Shown here: positions 35,914 to 46,800 of the stretch, one piece after another
How positions within the stretch are numbered: the stretch's first letter is position 1
Layout: each line of letters starts with the position of its first letter
NCBI RefSeq assembly: GCF_030527965.1
Contig: NZ_JAUMZU010000017.1
Span: forward strand, 1 to 60,510
DNA length: 60,510 bases
Origin: Neisseria sp.
Lineage (GTDB): Bacteria; Pseudomonadota; Gammaproteobacteria; Burkholderiales; Neisseriaceae
Direction: 5' to 3'
The notes under the pieces: generated by a model
Told to the model about the DNA's origin: nothing
The model's input: the letters and a program-made list of their open reading frames with translations, nothing else
The model's database searches: none
Position numbers and translations under genes: made by a program

Positions 35914-36735
35914 TTAAAGTTTACGTTCGGGGTGTTTGGCATTATCGGCAAACTCCGCCAATATTTCTTGCACCCGCGCCTCTATCTTCTGCCAGTCTTT
36001 CAGACGATAACGACTGTATCCTGCATTAGTATAAACATACGGGCTCATCTTCCAGAGAAATTTATGCTCACAAGGCGGATTCGGCACATCATTATTGGAA
36101 CACTTGATATAGCTACTAACGTTACCTTTCTTATCTCGGGCAATAAACAGCGTATCTGTCGAACCGGTATTAGAGTCCGGCTCAAGCTGCTCATACACTT
36201 CCAAGCCATACTGCACTTCTCCCGTCTTCTTAAAAGTATATTCCGGAAGTTTGGGTTTAGCCCTCACATCATCGTCTAAATAGCTATTTAAAAAATCTAA
36301 CACAGCCGTAGTATAAAAATTGACGGAAGCCCACGGCGAATTCTTTATTTTCCGTTCCTCCGAACGATCGGAAAACGAATCCGTGCGGTTATCGAATACC
36401 TTCCCCGTATCCAGATTCACATCTATCCCAAAACTATCAATCGGCGACTTCAACGTACGCGACGGGCTTTTATAGTTTTCCCAATCCGGCGAGAATATTG
36501 TCGGCGTATCTTCATACGACATCGGACCATGTGTAATATATCCTGAAAAGCGGATGGGGATTCCGCCCAAACTACCTATTCCATCCACCCCTTCATCGGC
36601 TGTCGGTTGGTTTTCCGCTTGTTGTTGCGACGCCGAACCCACATTCCTCTGCGCCTGTGGACAGGCCGCCAGCGTTAAAGGCAGTAAGCACAAGGCAATC
36701 AAGCGCAGTTTACATGTGATGACTAGATATCTCAT
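35914..36735 (-). CDS. Immunity-type lipoprotein A (tandem paralogue)
   Basis: A 273-residue lipoprotein with the same mature domain and lipobox (LTLAAC) as the next gene. N-terminal residues differ (MRYLVITCK). The shared blocks are PIRFSGYIT, the DVNLDTGKVFDNRTDSFSDR region, the STDTLFIARDKKGNVSSYIK region and the C-terminal AEFADNAKHPERKL. The middle (AVLDFLNSYLDDDV) has no match in paralogue B. First gene of the leftward lipoprotein-lipoprotein-effector unit. Tandem antidotes with variable cores are typical of polymorphic toxin loci. Confidence 0.7.
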   Translation of the reverse strand: MRYLVITCKLRLIALCLLPLTLAACPQAQRNVGSASQQQAENQPTADEGVDGIGSLGGIPIRFSGYITHGPMSYEDTPTIFSPDWENYKSPSRTLKSPIDSFGIDVNLDTGKVFDNRTDSFSDRSEERKIKNSPWASVNFYTTAVLDFLNSYLDDDVRAKPKLPEYTFKKTGEVQYGLEVYEQLEPDSNTGSTDTLFIARDKKGNVSSYIKCSNNDVPNPPCEHKFLWKMSPYVYTNAGYSRYRLKDWQKIEARVQEILAEFADNAKHPERKL

Positions 36736-36882
36736 ACAGAGTTTCTTTTAAATGGGTAGTGTCTATCATATAACAATCGCATCAATTTTTTGTTAAATTT
36801 CTACCTAAATTTAAGCTATTGGGGAATAAATAAGCCATCTCTGCTCTGTTTTTTCCTGCCTGTTTCTTAACCGAAAAATATA

Positions 36883-36920
36883 AAAAAGCCTGTCTGAAAA
36901 TGTTTCAGACAGGCTTTTTT
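36883..36920. terminator. DUS inverted-repeat terminator
   Basis: AAAAAAGCCTGTCTGAA / TTCAGACAGGCTTTTTT, lying downstream of the OmpA-type lipoprotein gene on the minus strand. Confidence 0.85.
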
Positions 36921-36933
36921 ACGCAATCGCTCT

Positions 36934-37761
36934 TTATAATTTACCCGAGCCTTCCACTTCGATTTCTACGCGGCGGTTGGGTTTGAGGCATTCGATAAGC
37001 TCTTGGCGTGGCAAGCTGCTGCACTCTTTAACCGGCTGGCTCTCTCCTGCTCCAACGGCGCTGACAACACCGGCCGGAACGCCTTTACCAACCAAATAAC
37101 GGCGCACGGTTTCGGCGCGTTGCTGCGATAATTTTCGGTTGTATGCTTCATCGCCGAGGCGGTCGGTGTGGCCGGTAATGCGGATGGCGCTCAAGCGGTC
37201 GAATGCTTTGACTTTGTCGGCAAACGCATCAAGCTCCGCCCTGCCTGCCTCGTTAATGTCGCCGGAACCGCTTTTGTCGAATGCAAACAAGGCATCGGCC
37301 GCAATGGTGTAGCGGTGCGCATCTTCCGACGGTTTTACCGGTGGGCAAACTGCGTCTGCCGGATCAACGGCTTTCCAGTAGAAACTGCGGGCGAACTTGT
37401 CGCGGTCGTAAACGATTTTGAATTGGCAAGTGGTTACGTTGTCCGTACCTTGGCCCGGGGTGTGGAAATGAAAAACGTAATCCCATTCGCGCACCTGAAA
37501 CATGCCTTCATTGAAATGCGGGCGCCCGAGCAATTTGTAAAACTGATCTTTGGTCATGCCGGCTTTGATTTGCGCCAATTCATCGGCCGTCGGGAATGTG
37601 CCGCGGTTGTGCGCAAACGACGGAGAAACATGTTTGACTTCGGGAAACACGGGATTATCGGTGGTGCCGTCTGATTTGACGTCGCTTTTGGTGGCGCAGG
37701 CCGACAATAATGCTGCCAGAATCAGGCCGCTTCCCGATTTGATGATATTTTCAAGTTTCAT
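36934..37761 (-). CDS. OmpA-family lipoprotein with SmpA/OmlA-like N-domain
   Basis: A 275-residue lipoprotein. Signal and lipobox LAALLSAC (Cys about 22), a SmpA/BamE-like domain (about 55-130: ELAQIKAGMTKDQFYKLLGRPH ending in WDYVFHF), and a C-terminal OmpA-like peptidoglycan-binding domain (about 155-270) with ITGHTDRLGDEAYNRKLSQQRA and LKPNRRVEIEVEG. It would sit in the outer membrane and grip peptidoglycan. No close partner; it follows the adhesin gene in the same orientation but a DUS hairpin separates them. Confidence 0.85.
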   Translation of the reverse strand: MKLENIIKSGSGLILAALLSACATKSDVKSDGTTDNPVFPEVKHVSPSFAHNRGTFPTADELAQIKAGMTKDQFYKLLGRPHFNEGMFQVREWDYVFHFHTPGQGTDNVTTCQFKIVYDRDKFARSFYWKAVDPADAVCPPVKPSEDAHRYTIAADALFAFDKSGSGDINEAGRAELDAFADKVKAFDRLSAIRITGHTDRLGDEAYNRKLSQQRAETVRRYLVGKGVPAGVVSAVGAGESQPVKECSSLPRQELIECLKPNRRVEIEVEGSGKL

Positions 37762-37777
37762 TACTTATCCTTTTCTG

Positions 37778-37812
37778 TTTTCAGACAGGCATGGAGAATG
37801 CCTGTCTGAAAA
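37778..37812 (-). terminator. Outward-facing DUS pair after the giant adhesin
   Basis: TTTTCAGACAGGCAT (from 37778) and ATGCCTGTCTGAAAA (to 37812) pair, separated by about five bases. It lies between the adhesin stop codon (37831) and the OmpA-type lipoprotein start (37761). Confidence 0.75.
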
Positions 37813-37830
37813 GGGTTTACGGTCGATTAA

Positions 37831-40800
37831 TTACCACTGATAGCCTACACCGGCCGTTGCACCGAAATGACCGCGGGAGTTACCGCCGGCTGTACCTTTG
37901 ATAATCCAGTTTCCGTTATCGGAAATGCTGGAATAACCAATGGCATAACCGCTCTCGCCTCGGTAGGTGCTGCCGGAAACGGCCATCATGCTCTTACCGG
38001 GCAGGTAAGCCTGCGGCAGACCGGCCATCGCCATGGCCGAAGCCGTACCTGCGTTGGCTCGTTGGCCGACATCATCAATTTTCTGGTTCAGCTGGTTGCC
38101 CAGATTGGCCGTGTAGTTGCCGATTTTGTTGATGGCTTCGTTGGTGTAATACAGCTGGCTGCCGTTGATGGCATCGGTACTGGTCGGTGCAACAACACCT
38201 GCCGCCACATTCTGCACCTGACGGGTTTTGCCTTCCGCACCAACGCTCACGACACCGACCACATCGTTTACGCCTGATACATTGGCATCATTGGCACCCG
38301 CATAGGTGTAATTGCCACCGCCGGCCGTCGTATGCACGGCGATAGCAGCAGACTGGTTACCCAGAATCACAGAATTAGCCAAAGTCTGCGTTACGTTGTT
38401 GCCGACCACGAAGGTATTGTTGGTGCTGACAGTATTGTCGTTACCCAACGCATAGCTGTCGCTGCCACTGATGGTATTCGGGTCGCCGATGGCACCGGAA
38501 TTCTTACCGCTGACCACATTACCGGTACCGATGGCAATGGTATTGGTTTCCAAGGCTTGAGCACCGCTACCGATGGCAATCGAATTCTGGCCGCTCGCTT
38601 GCGTGCGCTGCGCTACCGTGTTGCCGCTGGCATCGGTGGTGGTATAAGTATTACCCATGGCCACCGCGCCATTGCCACTGGCCGAAGACTGATAACCGAT
38701 AGCCGTAGCGTAAGCACCCGACGCGCTCGAATCCTGCGTATTATGGCCTTGTACAACTGGTTTGACGTTACCGTCGTTGGTATGGAAGAACTTAATACCT
38801 TGCTCGTTCATCTTACCGATAGCTTGAATCACATCGTTGGTAACGTAAGTGTTCTGGCCTTCCACGTTATAAGTGGTTAAGGTGTATTGGTTACCGCCTT
38901 TATCGGTAGCAACCGCAATCTTCTGATCGGTTTCCGTAGTCGTTGTTTTCGAACCGTCAGGATTGGTAACAACCGTTACCACCGTTCCGGCCGGTGTCGT
39001 ATTGCCGCTGGCATCCGTATTGCTCGGCGCATCGATGGTGTTGATGTTGCTTCCGTTACCGCCTAGCAATTGGTAAACCTGATGCAGCTGACTACCGTTA
39101 ATCGCATCTTTGCTGTTGGCAGAAACTTCTCCGGCGGCCACGTTGGTCAGTTTTTTACCACCCGCATCCACGCCATCAGAGGTGATGCTCGGGCCGTTGG
39201 CAATCGTCAAACCTTTGCCGTTCAACGTTGTATCGCCCGCAACCACGCTGTCCACTTTCAAATCTTTAGCCGTGGCGACGGTGTAGTTATTGCTGCCGTC
39301 GGCGTTTTTGTTTTGGGTAACCACAATGTTATCGCCGGCAGTAACCGTGGTTTTAGCTTGAACGGCAGCCTGATTAACCGCCTGTATCGCATCGTTTACA
39401 TTGTTGGCGCCTGTTCCGCCCACATTGCTCATATTAATACTGCCGTCAGGATTAACTTGCGCATTACCGCCGAACACATTGGCAATAGAAGTCGCAGTAT
39501 TATGCAATTGCCCGCCGTTAACAGCATCTTTGCTACCTGAAGCGATATTGCCGTCGGCCACATTGCTTACTTTCTTATTGTTGGCATTCAAGCCCGCGTC
39601 GGAAATGTAAGTATTGCCGCCTATGCTCACGCCAGCATCATCCAATGTAACCTGATTGGCGCCCTGACCGGCCTTAACACTGTCAAAGCCAACGTTTTTA
39701 GCCGTAGCCACCGTATAAGTGGTGCTGCCGTCGGCATTTTGATTTTCGGTCACTTCGATGTTGTTACCCGCTGCTACTTTATTACGCGCAGCAGCTGCAG
39801 CGGCATCCAATTGGCGTTTATTCACCGCATCGGTCGGCGCTTCACCATCAGCCACGCCGGTAATTTTGCCGTTGTCGTTAATGGTTACATCACCGAATTT
39901 CGGGCTTTCTGCCAGCTCAATCGTCATCACACCATTGTCTACCTTGGTGCGGATGTTGCGATCAGAAGCTGTTGCGCTTCCAGCCAGGCTTCCTTGAATG
40001 GTTAAAGTTTCGCCCAATTTTTTGGCTGTATTACCGCTGTTTCCGGCAAAAGTAATCGGTTTCTGGATTTCCGTACCGATATTGTCCAGCGCACCTTGAA
40101 TGGTATCCGAACCGTCATACTTGCTGCCGTCGGCTTTGGTTACCACAAAGGTCGGCGCACTGATGGTACCGGTAGTCGGATCAACTTGTGTTCCCAATGC
40201 TTTCGCCAACGGCGTCAGTTGAGAGACGTTCACCGCATCTTTACCGTCTTTACCGGCCGCAACGTTGCTAATCACCTTGTCATTGGCATTCAAACCGTTA
40301 CCGCTGATGTAAGTGTTGCCTCCCACTGTTACGCCGTCGTTACCCAATACCACTTGGTTATCGCCGCTACCTGCGGTAATGCTATCCACTTTCAGATCTT
40401 TGGCCAGATTGAAGGTAACGTTGTCAGAATCGGCTGTTTTGCTGATAACAATATTTTTATCAGTATTGTTCAAATCAACCGTATCGTTCGGCGCCACATT
40501 GCTGCTGTTTTGACCTTGTGCAGTCAGATTCCAACCTGCATTGGCAGTCGTATTGGCAGCTCTGATGGCTTCATCAATCGTCGATTTACCAGTTCCACCA
40601 ATATCGCTCACGCTAACATTGCCACCGGTATTGGTCGCATTGCCACCCAAAATATTGGCCAGATTGCTTTGCGCTGCATCCAGTTGTTCTTCAGTAGCAG
40701 CCCTACCTGCGGCAGCAAAATCATTGCCGCCCAAGGTTTTGTTTTTCAGGCCGGTGATATCGCCGGTAGTACCGTCGATTACCGTATCACCCAAGGTTGC

Positions 40801-43800
40801 TTTCGTAAACTGAACCTCATCTTTCGTCGCAACGGTATAAGTGGTGCTACCATCGTTGTTTTTCTGCTCGGCAACTTCGATGTTTTTACCTGCAGCCACT
40901 TTGTTACGGGCCGAAGCAGTAGCAGCATCCAATTGACGTTTGTTAACCGCATCAGTATCCGCAGCGCCGTCCGCCACATTAGTAACCTTATTACCGCCAT
41001 TATCTAAGCCATTTGTGGTCAAGCTAACCGGTTGGCCGGCCGCGCCGTTTTCGATGGTAATGCCTGCACCGTTTACCGTTGTGGTATGGCCGGCAGCATC
41101 TTTAAATTGCGCACTGGTCAGGTCGGTCAATTCTTTCGACAGTTTTACATTCAGCGTATCAGTACCGTCGGAAACCACGCCGATATTATTGTCAGACAGT
41201 TTGGTTTCATCCGCACCACCTTTGACATTAACTTTAGTACCTAATTTGCGGGTAAACTCATTGCCGCTATCGCCGCCAAAAGTAATCGGTTTCTGAATTT
41301 CCGTACCGATATTGTCCAGCGCACCTTGGATGGTATTTGCACCGTCATATTTGCTGCCGTCGGCTTTGGTTACCACAAAGGTCGGCGCACTGATGGTACC
41401 GGTCGCAGGATCAACTTGCGTTCCCAACGCTTTCGCTAATGGCGTCAGCTGAGATACGTTGACCGCATCTTTATCTGTCTTACCGGCCGCAACATTGCTG
41501 ATTACCTTGTCATTGGCATTCAAGCCGCTACCGCTGATGTAAGTGTTGCCACCCACTTTCACACCTTCGCTATCCAATACCACTTGGTTGTCGCCGCTGC
41601 CTGCGGTAACTGTAGCGGAAGTGACGCTGTTAAAGTTCACATCATCTTTAGTCGCGATAGCAATCTTACCGGTTTCTTGAGTCAACTTGATGTTTTTGCC
41701 TGCTTCGTAAGTCAACGTTTCATCCGGCTGAATCTGATCACCTCCGCTAATCGGAGTTACTTGTTCACCATCGGCAGTAGCAGTAATCGCAGCTTTCCAG
41801 CCTTTATTCAGATGAGCCACAGCCTCTTCTACCGTATTAGCACCAGTACCACCGATATTCGACGTAGTTACCTTGCCTTCAGGTGTTACGGTCGCATTTC
41901 CGCCCAATACGGTTTTGATGCTGTCGGCCGTATTGAAGAGTTGCGAGCCGTTAACCGCATCAGTGCTATCTGCTGCGACCGTGCCAGCAGCAACATTGGT
42001 AATTTTATTGCCGCCGTTATCCAAGCCGGATTTAGTCAACTTAACTGGATTGCCTGCTGCACCGTTACTAATAGTCAAACCTTCTGTATTCAACTTGCTG
42101 TCGCCGGCAGTAATGCTATCCACATTCAAGTCTTTGGCCAGATTGAAGGTAACGTTGTCAGAATCAGTTGTTTTGCTGATAACAATATTTTTATCAGTAT
42201 TGTTCAAATCAACCGTGTCGTTCGGTGCTACATTACTCTTGTTCTCACCCTGTGCAGTCAGGTTCCAGCCCGCATTGGCAGTAACATTCGCTGCTTTAAT
42301 GGCTTCATCAATCGTTGATTTACCGGTTCCGCCGATGTTGTTGTTTGTAAACGAGCCATCAGTAGGGTTGTAGACAGTATCGCCACCGATAATGTTTTTC
42401 ACACCTTCGCCTTGAGCATTCAGCTGACCGCCATTAATGGCATCTTTACTGTTTGCTTCAACAGTTCCGTCGGCCACACCGGTAATCTTATTACCAGCAT
42501 TATTCAAGCCACTACCGCTCAATACCGGGCCGTTTCCGTTGACGGTAAAGCTGTCTGCTTTCAATGTATCAGTTGTAGCGACGGTTAGATTTTTACCGTT
42601 TTGGGTAATCTTGATATTGGTGCCATCAGTAAATTTAACGGTATCACCCAAACCGACTTTCTCAGCTTCGGTATCGTTCGCCTGAACTTTCCAACCGGTT
42701 TCTGCCAATGTTTTAACTGCATCTAGCTGCGATTTATTGACCGCATCTTTCGGATTTTCCCCATCAGCTACATTAGCAATTTTATTGCCGCCATTATCCA
42801 AACCGGCTTTCGTTAAGCTCACAGGATTATTAGCCGCGCCATTACTAATAGTAAGCCCGTCTGAAACCAGCTTGCTGTCGCCTGCGGTCACGCTGGTCAC
42901 ATTCAATTCCGGATTCAATTTCACTTGGATGCCGTCTGCCGTTGCGGCAGTCGTAATATTAGAATCCCCTGTTACAGACAGGCTTTCACCCAGCTTTTTA
43001 ATGCCGGTTGTCGTATTATTGTCAGCAGTAAAGGTAAGGCCTTCAGTATCCACTTTATCTTTGGCTTGCGAACCTTTTTCGATTTTGGCTTTCGCCTCAT
43101 CAGTTAGATCCACTGCATAATTGGTTACATCTTTGGCATCTTTGGCTCCTGCGGTAACCTTCACGTCTCCTGTGCCGCTAACCGTGGTTTTTTCGGCGTT
43201 CACAGTGTAAGTAGTGGTTTTGCCATTAACCGAGCTGTTTACCGAAGTGTTATTCCCCGCTTCAACAACAGTAGATTTAGCCGCACTATTAATCGCAGTA
43301 GCAACATCTTCTGCGGTAGCAAAATTGTCACCACTCGTGCCAGCCTCAACAGTGCCATCTGAACCCACGCTCAATGTCGATTTGTTTACAGAGAATTTAA
43401 CAGTAGAACTTACACCATCTGCAGCCGTTTCAACCGCAGCCGTGGTGCCCGTTCCATTCACAAAATCAACTGCATCATTTTGTTTGACCACGTCTTTTTG
43501 CGAACCGTTACCTTTCAAATTCCAACCGCCGTTTTGCACTTCAAACAGTTGTTTGCCATTGACCGCATCCGTGCTGGTTTCAGAAACAACACCATCGGCT
43601 ACATTGGTAATTTTTTTATCATTGGCATTCAAACCACCATTGTTGATGTAGGTGTTACCGCCTACTTTCACGCCTTCATTTCCCAAGATTACTTGGTTAT
43701 CACCGTTGCCTGCCGTGACCGTAGTTGAATTGACGCTGTTAAAGCTGACGTCGTCTTTGGTTGCAACAGTAATTTTGCCGGTGGCTTGAGTTAACTTGAT

Positions 43801-46800
43801 GTTTTTATCAGCTTCGAAGGTCAGCGTTTCATCCGGCTGAATTTGATCACTTTCTGCCAATGGGCTAGCCTCACCATTCGAAGTATTGGTTACAGCCGCT
43901 TTCCAGCCTTTGTTGACATGTTTAATAGCCTCATCAACAGTATCTTGATTGGTTCCGCCGATATTGCTCATCGAAAGATTACCCGAGCTATCTAATGCAG
44001 CATTACCACCCAAAATATTTTTAGTCGAACCAGCTACATTGCCGATGACATTCTGAGTCTGATAAAGCTGGCTGCCGTTGATGGCATCAGTGCTGCCTGC
44101 CTCAATACGACCCGCCGCTACATTGGTTACAGTGCGTTTAACTGTACTGCTACCTACGCTGACATTGGCCGTAGGGCTATTACCAGCAAAGCCGCCATAA
44201 TTGATGCCATTAACCGTAGCAGAAGACGTACCTACTGCGGCTTCACTAACTGATTCAGCACCTAAAGCAACGTCTTTGAAATTAACAGCTCTGCTGTTTG
44301 CGCCCAAAGCAGTCGACTGTTCGCCTGCTGTTGCTGCACCGTAGCCGATAGCCGTTGTATTGGCGGCAGAAGCATTAGACAAATGACCCAATGCAACAGC
44401 TTCACTGGCAGCTGCTTTGGCAGTATTGCCTAAAGCAACCGAACTTACGCCAGAGGCGACAGCATTAATACCAATGGCTTGTGCGTATTCACTGGATGCA
44501 TTGGCGTGACTGCCGACAGCAATTGTATTAGTTTTACTAGCAGAAGCTTCATCACCCAAAACTAAAGAATAATCGCCTGCGGCACCGGAAGCATAACCAA
44601 ACGCTACAGAGTGTCTGCCACTGGCCGCAGCTTTATAACCTACGACAGTGGAATTCTCACCCGAAGCGGCAGCATCACTACCAAATGCAGTTGCCCTTTC
44701 CCCCGAAGCAGTAGCGCCAATACCGGCAGCCATTGCATTGAGACCAGTCGCACCATCGTTATTGTAGTTACCACCCTGAACGCCATTATCATTAACGCTA
44801 TAATAATGAGTTAGTTTATTTTGAAGCTGATTGGTAACGGAATACAGTTGACTACCGTTAATGGCATCTGTGGATTCTGCAGTAACCGCCCCCGGAGCTA
44901 CATGCTTGATTTGACGCTCGAAACCAGTATGTCCAACAGATATCAAGTCTCCATCCGATACATCTCCAGCTCCTGCAAAGTTACCATACGTGATTCCATT
45001 TATGGTGGCAGAAGTTTCTGTAGTTGCTCCTTTTTCCGTTTTACTACCTGCGCCCAATGCTACGGCATTCTCTTTAGTTGCAGTTGCACCTACACCTAGT
45101 GCAGTTGAAATATCCGCTGTTGCTTTAGCTTTAGTTCCCAGCCCTGTCGACAATGTACCACTTGCCTGCGCAGCTACACCAATAGCTACAGATGCATGGC
45201 CCGAAACAGTCGAGATATATTGAGTTTCATGACTAGTGTAATCAACCAGTTGCTCACCAGTAAGCCTATGATAAGCAATCGCTGTTGTAGATTGATTATC
45301 ATTTGCAACTGTATTCAAGTCATCACCACCAATAGCAATAGATGAATCACCCAAACTAACAACATTATTTCCCAAAGCAGTGGATTGATCACCTTTTGCT
45401 TGAGCATTACTACCAATTGCTACACTCTGAACTTGATATGCTTGCGCTTCATAACCGACAGCAACTGCCTCTCTTCTAAGGGATTTGGAAGCATTACCAA
45501 TCGCGACCCCTGCCCTCTCTTCTGCAACGGAGCTATGACCAATAGCAATAGTTTCTTCACTTTTTGCATTAGCATCATAACCTGTGGCTATTGCATATTC
45601 ACCACTTGCTTTGGATTGATTACCAACAGAAACTGACCTAGAACCTCCAGCTTGGCTTTTATCACCTACAGCAAGAGCCTGCGAACCATTAGCTGAACTC
45701 TCAATACCCAAAGCGGTAGCACGCCAACCAGATGCATTTGCACCATTACCGGCAGCAAGAGCACCGTCTCCAGATGCGCGAGCAGACGTACCCAGTGCCG
45801 TTGACACACCACCAGATGCATTAGCGCCTTCACCAAATGCCGCCGAAGAAGTTCCGGTTGCTTTAGCTGCATGCCCTACAGCTGTAGCATTTGCACCTGC
45901 CAGCGTGTCATTACCTATCGCCGTAGATACGGCACCTGCCGCATTTGCTCCCGCCCCGAATGCTGAAGCTGCACTAGCACTGGCTTTACTCAAAGAACCG
46001 ATAGCAATAGCATTGGTGCCCGATGCCCCTGAGTTTTGACCAACGGCCACAGCACCATCAGCCGTACTTTGCGCCTTCACACCCAAAGCCAGCGTATGAT
46101 TCTTATTGGCAACAGCTTCATTACCGATAGCCACAGCCGCTTTTCCGTCTGCAGACGAGCTTAAACCAACCGTAATCGCACCGGTAGAATCACCTACTGT
46201 TGTGCCGATAACAGCTTTATCACCAATAGCAATCGTACTGGCTGCGGCGGCTTGTGCACTATTCCCAACAGCCACAGCATTGGTACCTGCCGCCGTTACA
46301 TTTACCCCAGCTGCCAACGCATTGGCCCCTGTGGCACCGTCATTGTTATAGTTCCCCTCCGTTGTAGTCTTATTATTCACACTATAAAAATGGACTTTGG
46401 TATCTTCCAGCGTAGTAACACTGTGCCCTACGCGAACCAATTCTTTAGCTACGGAATAAAGCTGGCTACCGTTAATAGCATCCGTACTGCTCTCAGAAAC
46501 CACGCCCGGCGCCACGTTTTTGAGCTGGCGTTCAAACCCTGCCGCACCAAATGAAACTTGGTCGCCAGCAACCAGCGTGCTGCCACCACTAAAATTAAAG
46601 GTAACGCCATTAATGGTGACACTTTGAGGAGCCGTAGCATCTACAGCAGTAGTCGAACCGGCACCGATGGCTACAGCATTTTCCTTACTTGCCGTTGCGC
46701 CCACCCCCAGAGCAACAGAAGCCACACCGGATGCAACCGCCCGCGTACCAAATGCCGTGGCCAAATCATCTGATGTTGAAGAAATACCTACTGCAACAGC

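Noticed and set aside
35886-35951. Upstream extension of lipoprotein B
   Set aside because: It would overlap the preceding gene and place extra residues before the signal peptide; the start at 35885 has a ribosome-binding site.
40096-41007. Long plus-strand frames opposite the giant adhesin (also 41584-42318, 39070-39540)
   Set aside because: They mirror the repetitive adhesin codons and show the same artefactual repeats; no start signals.
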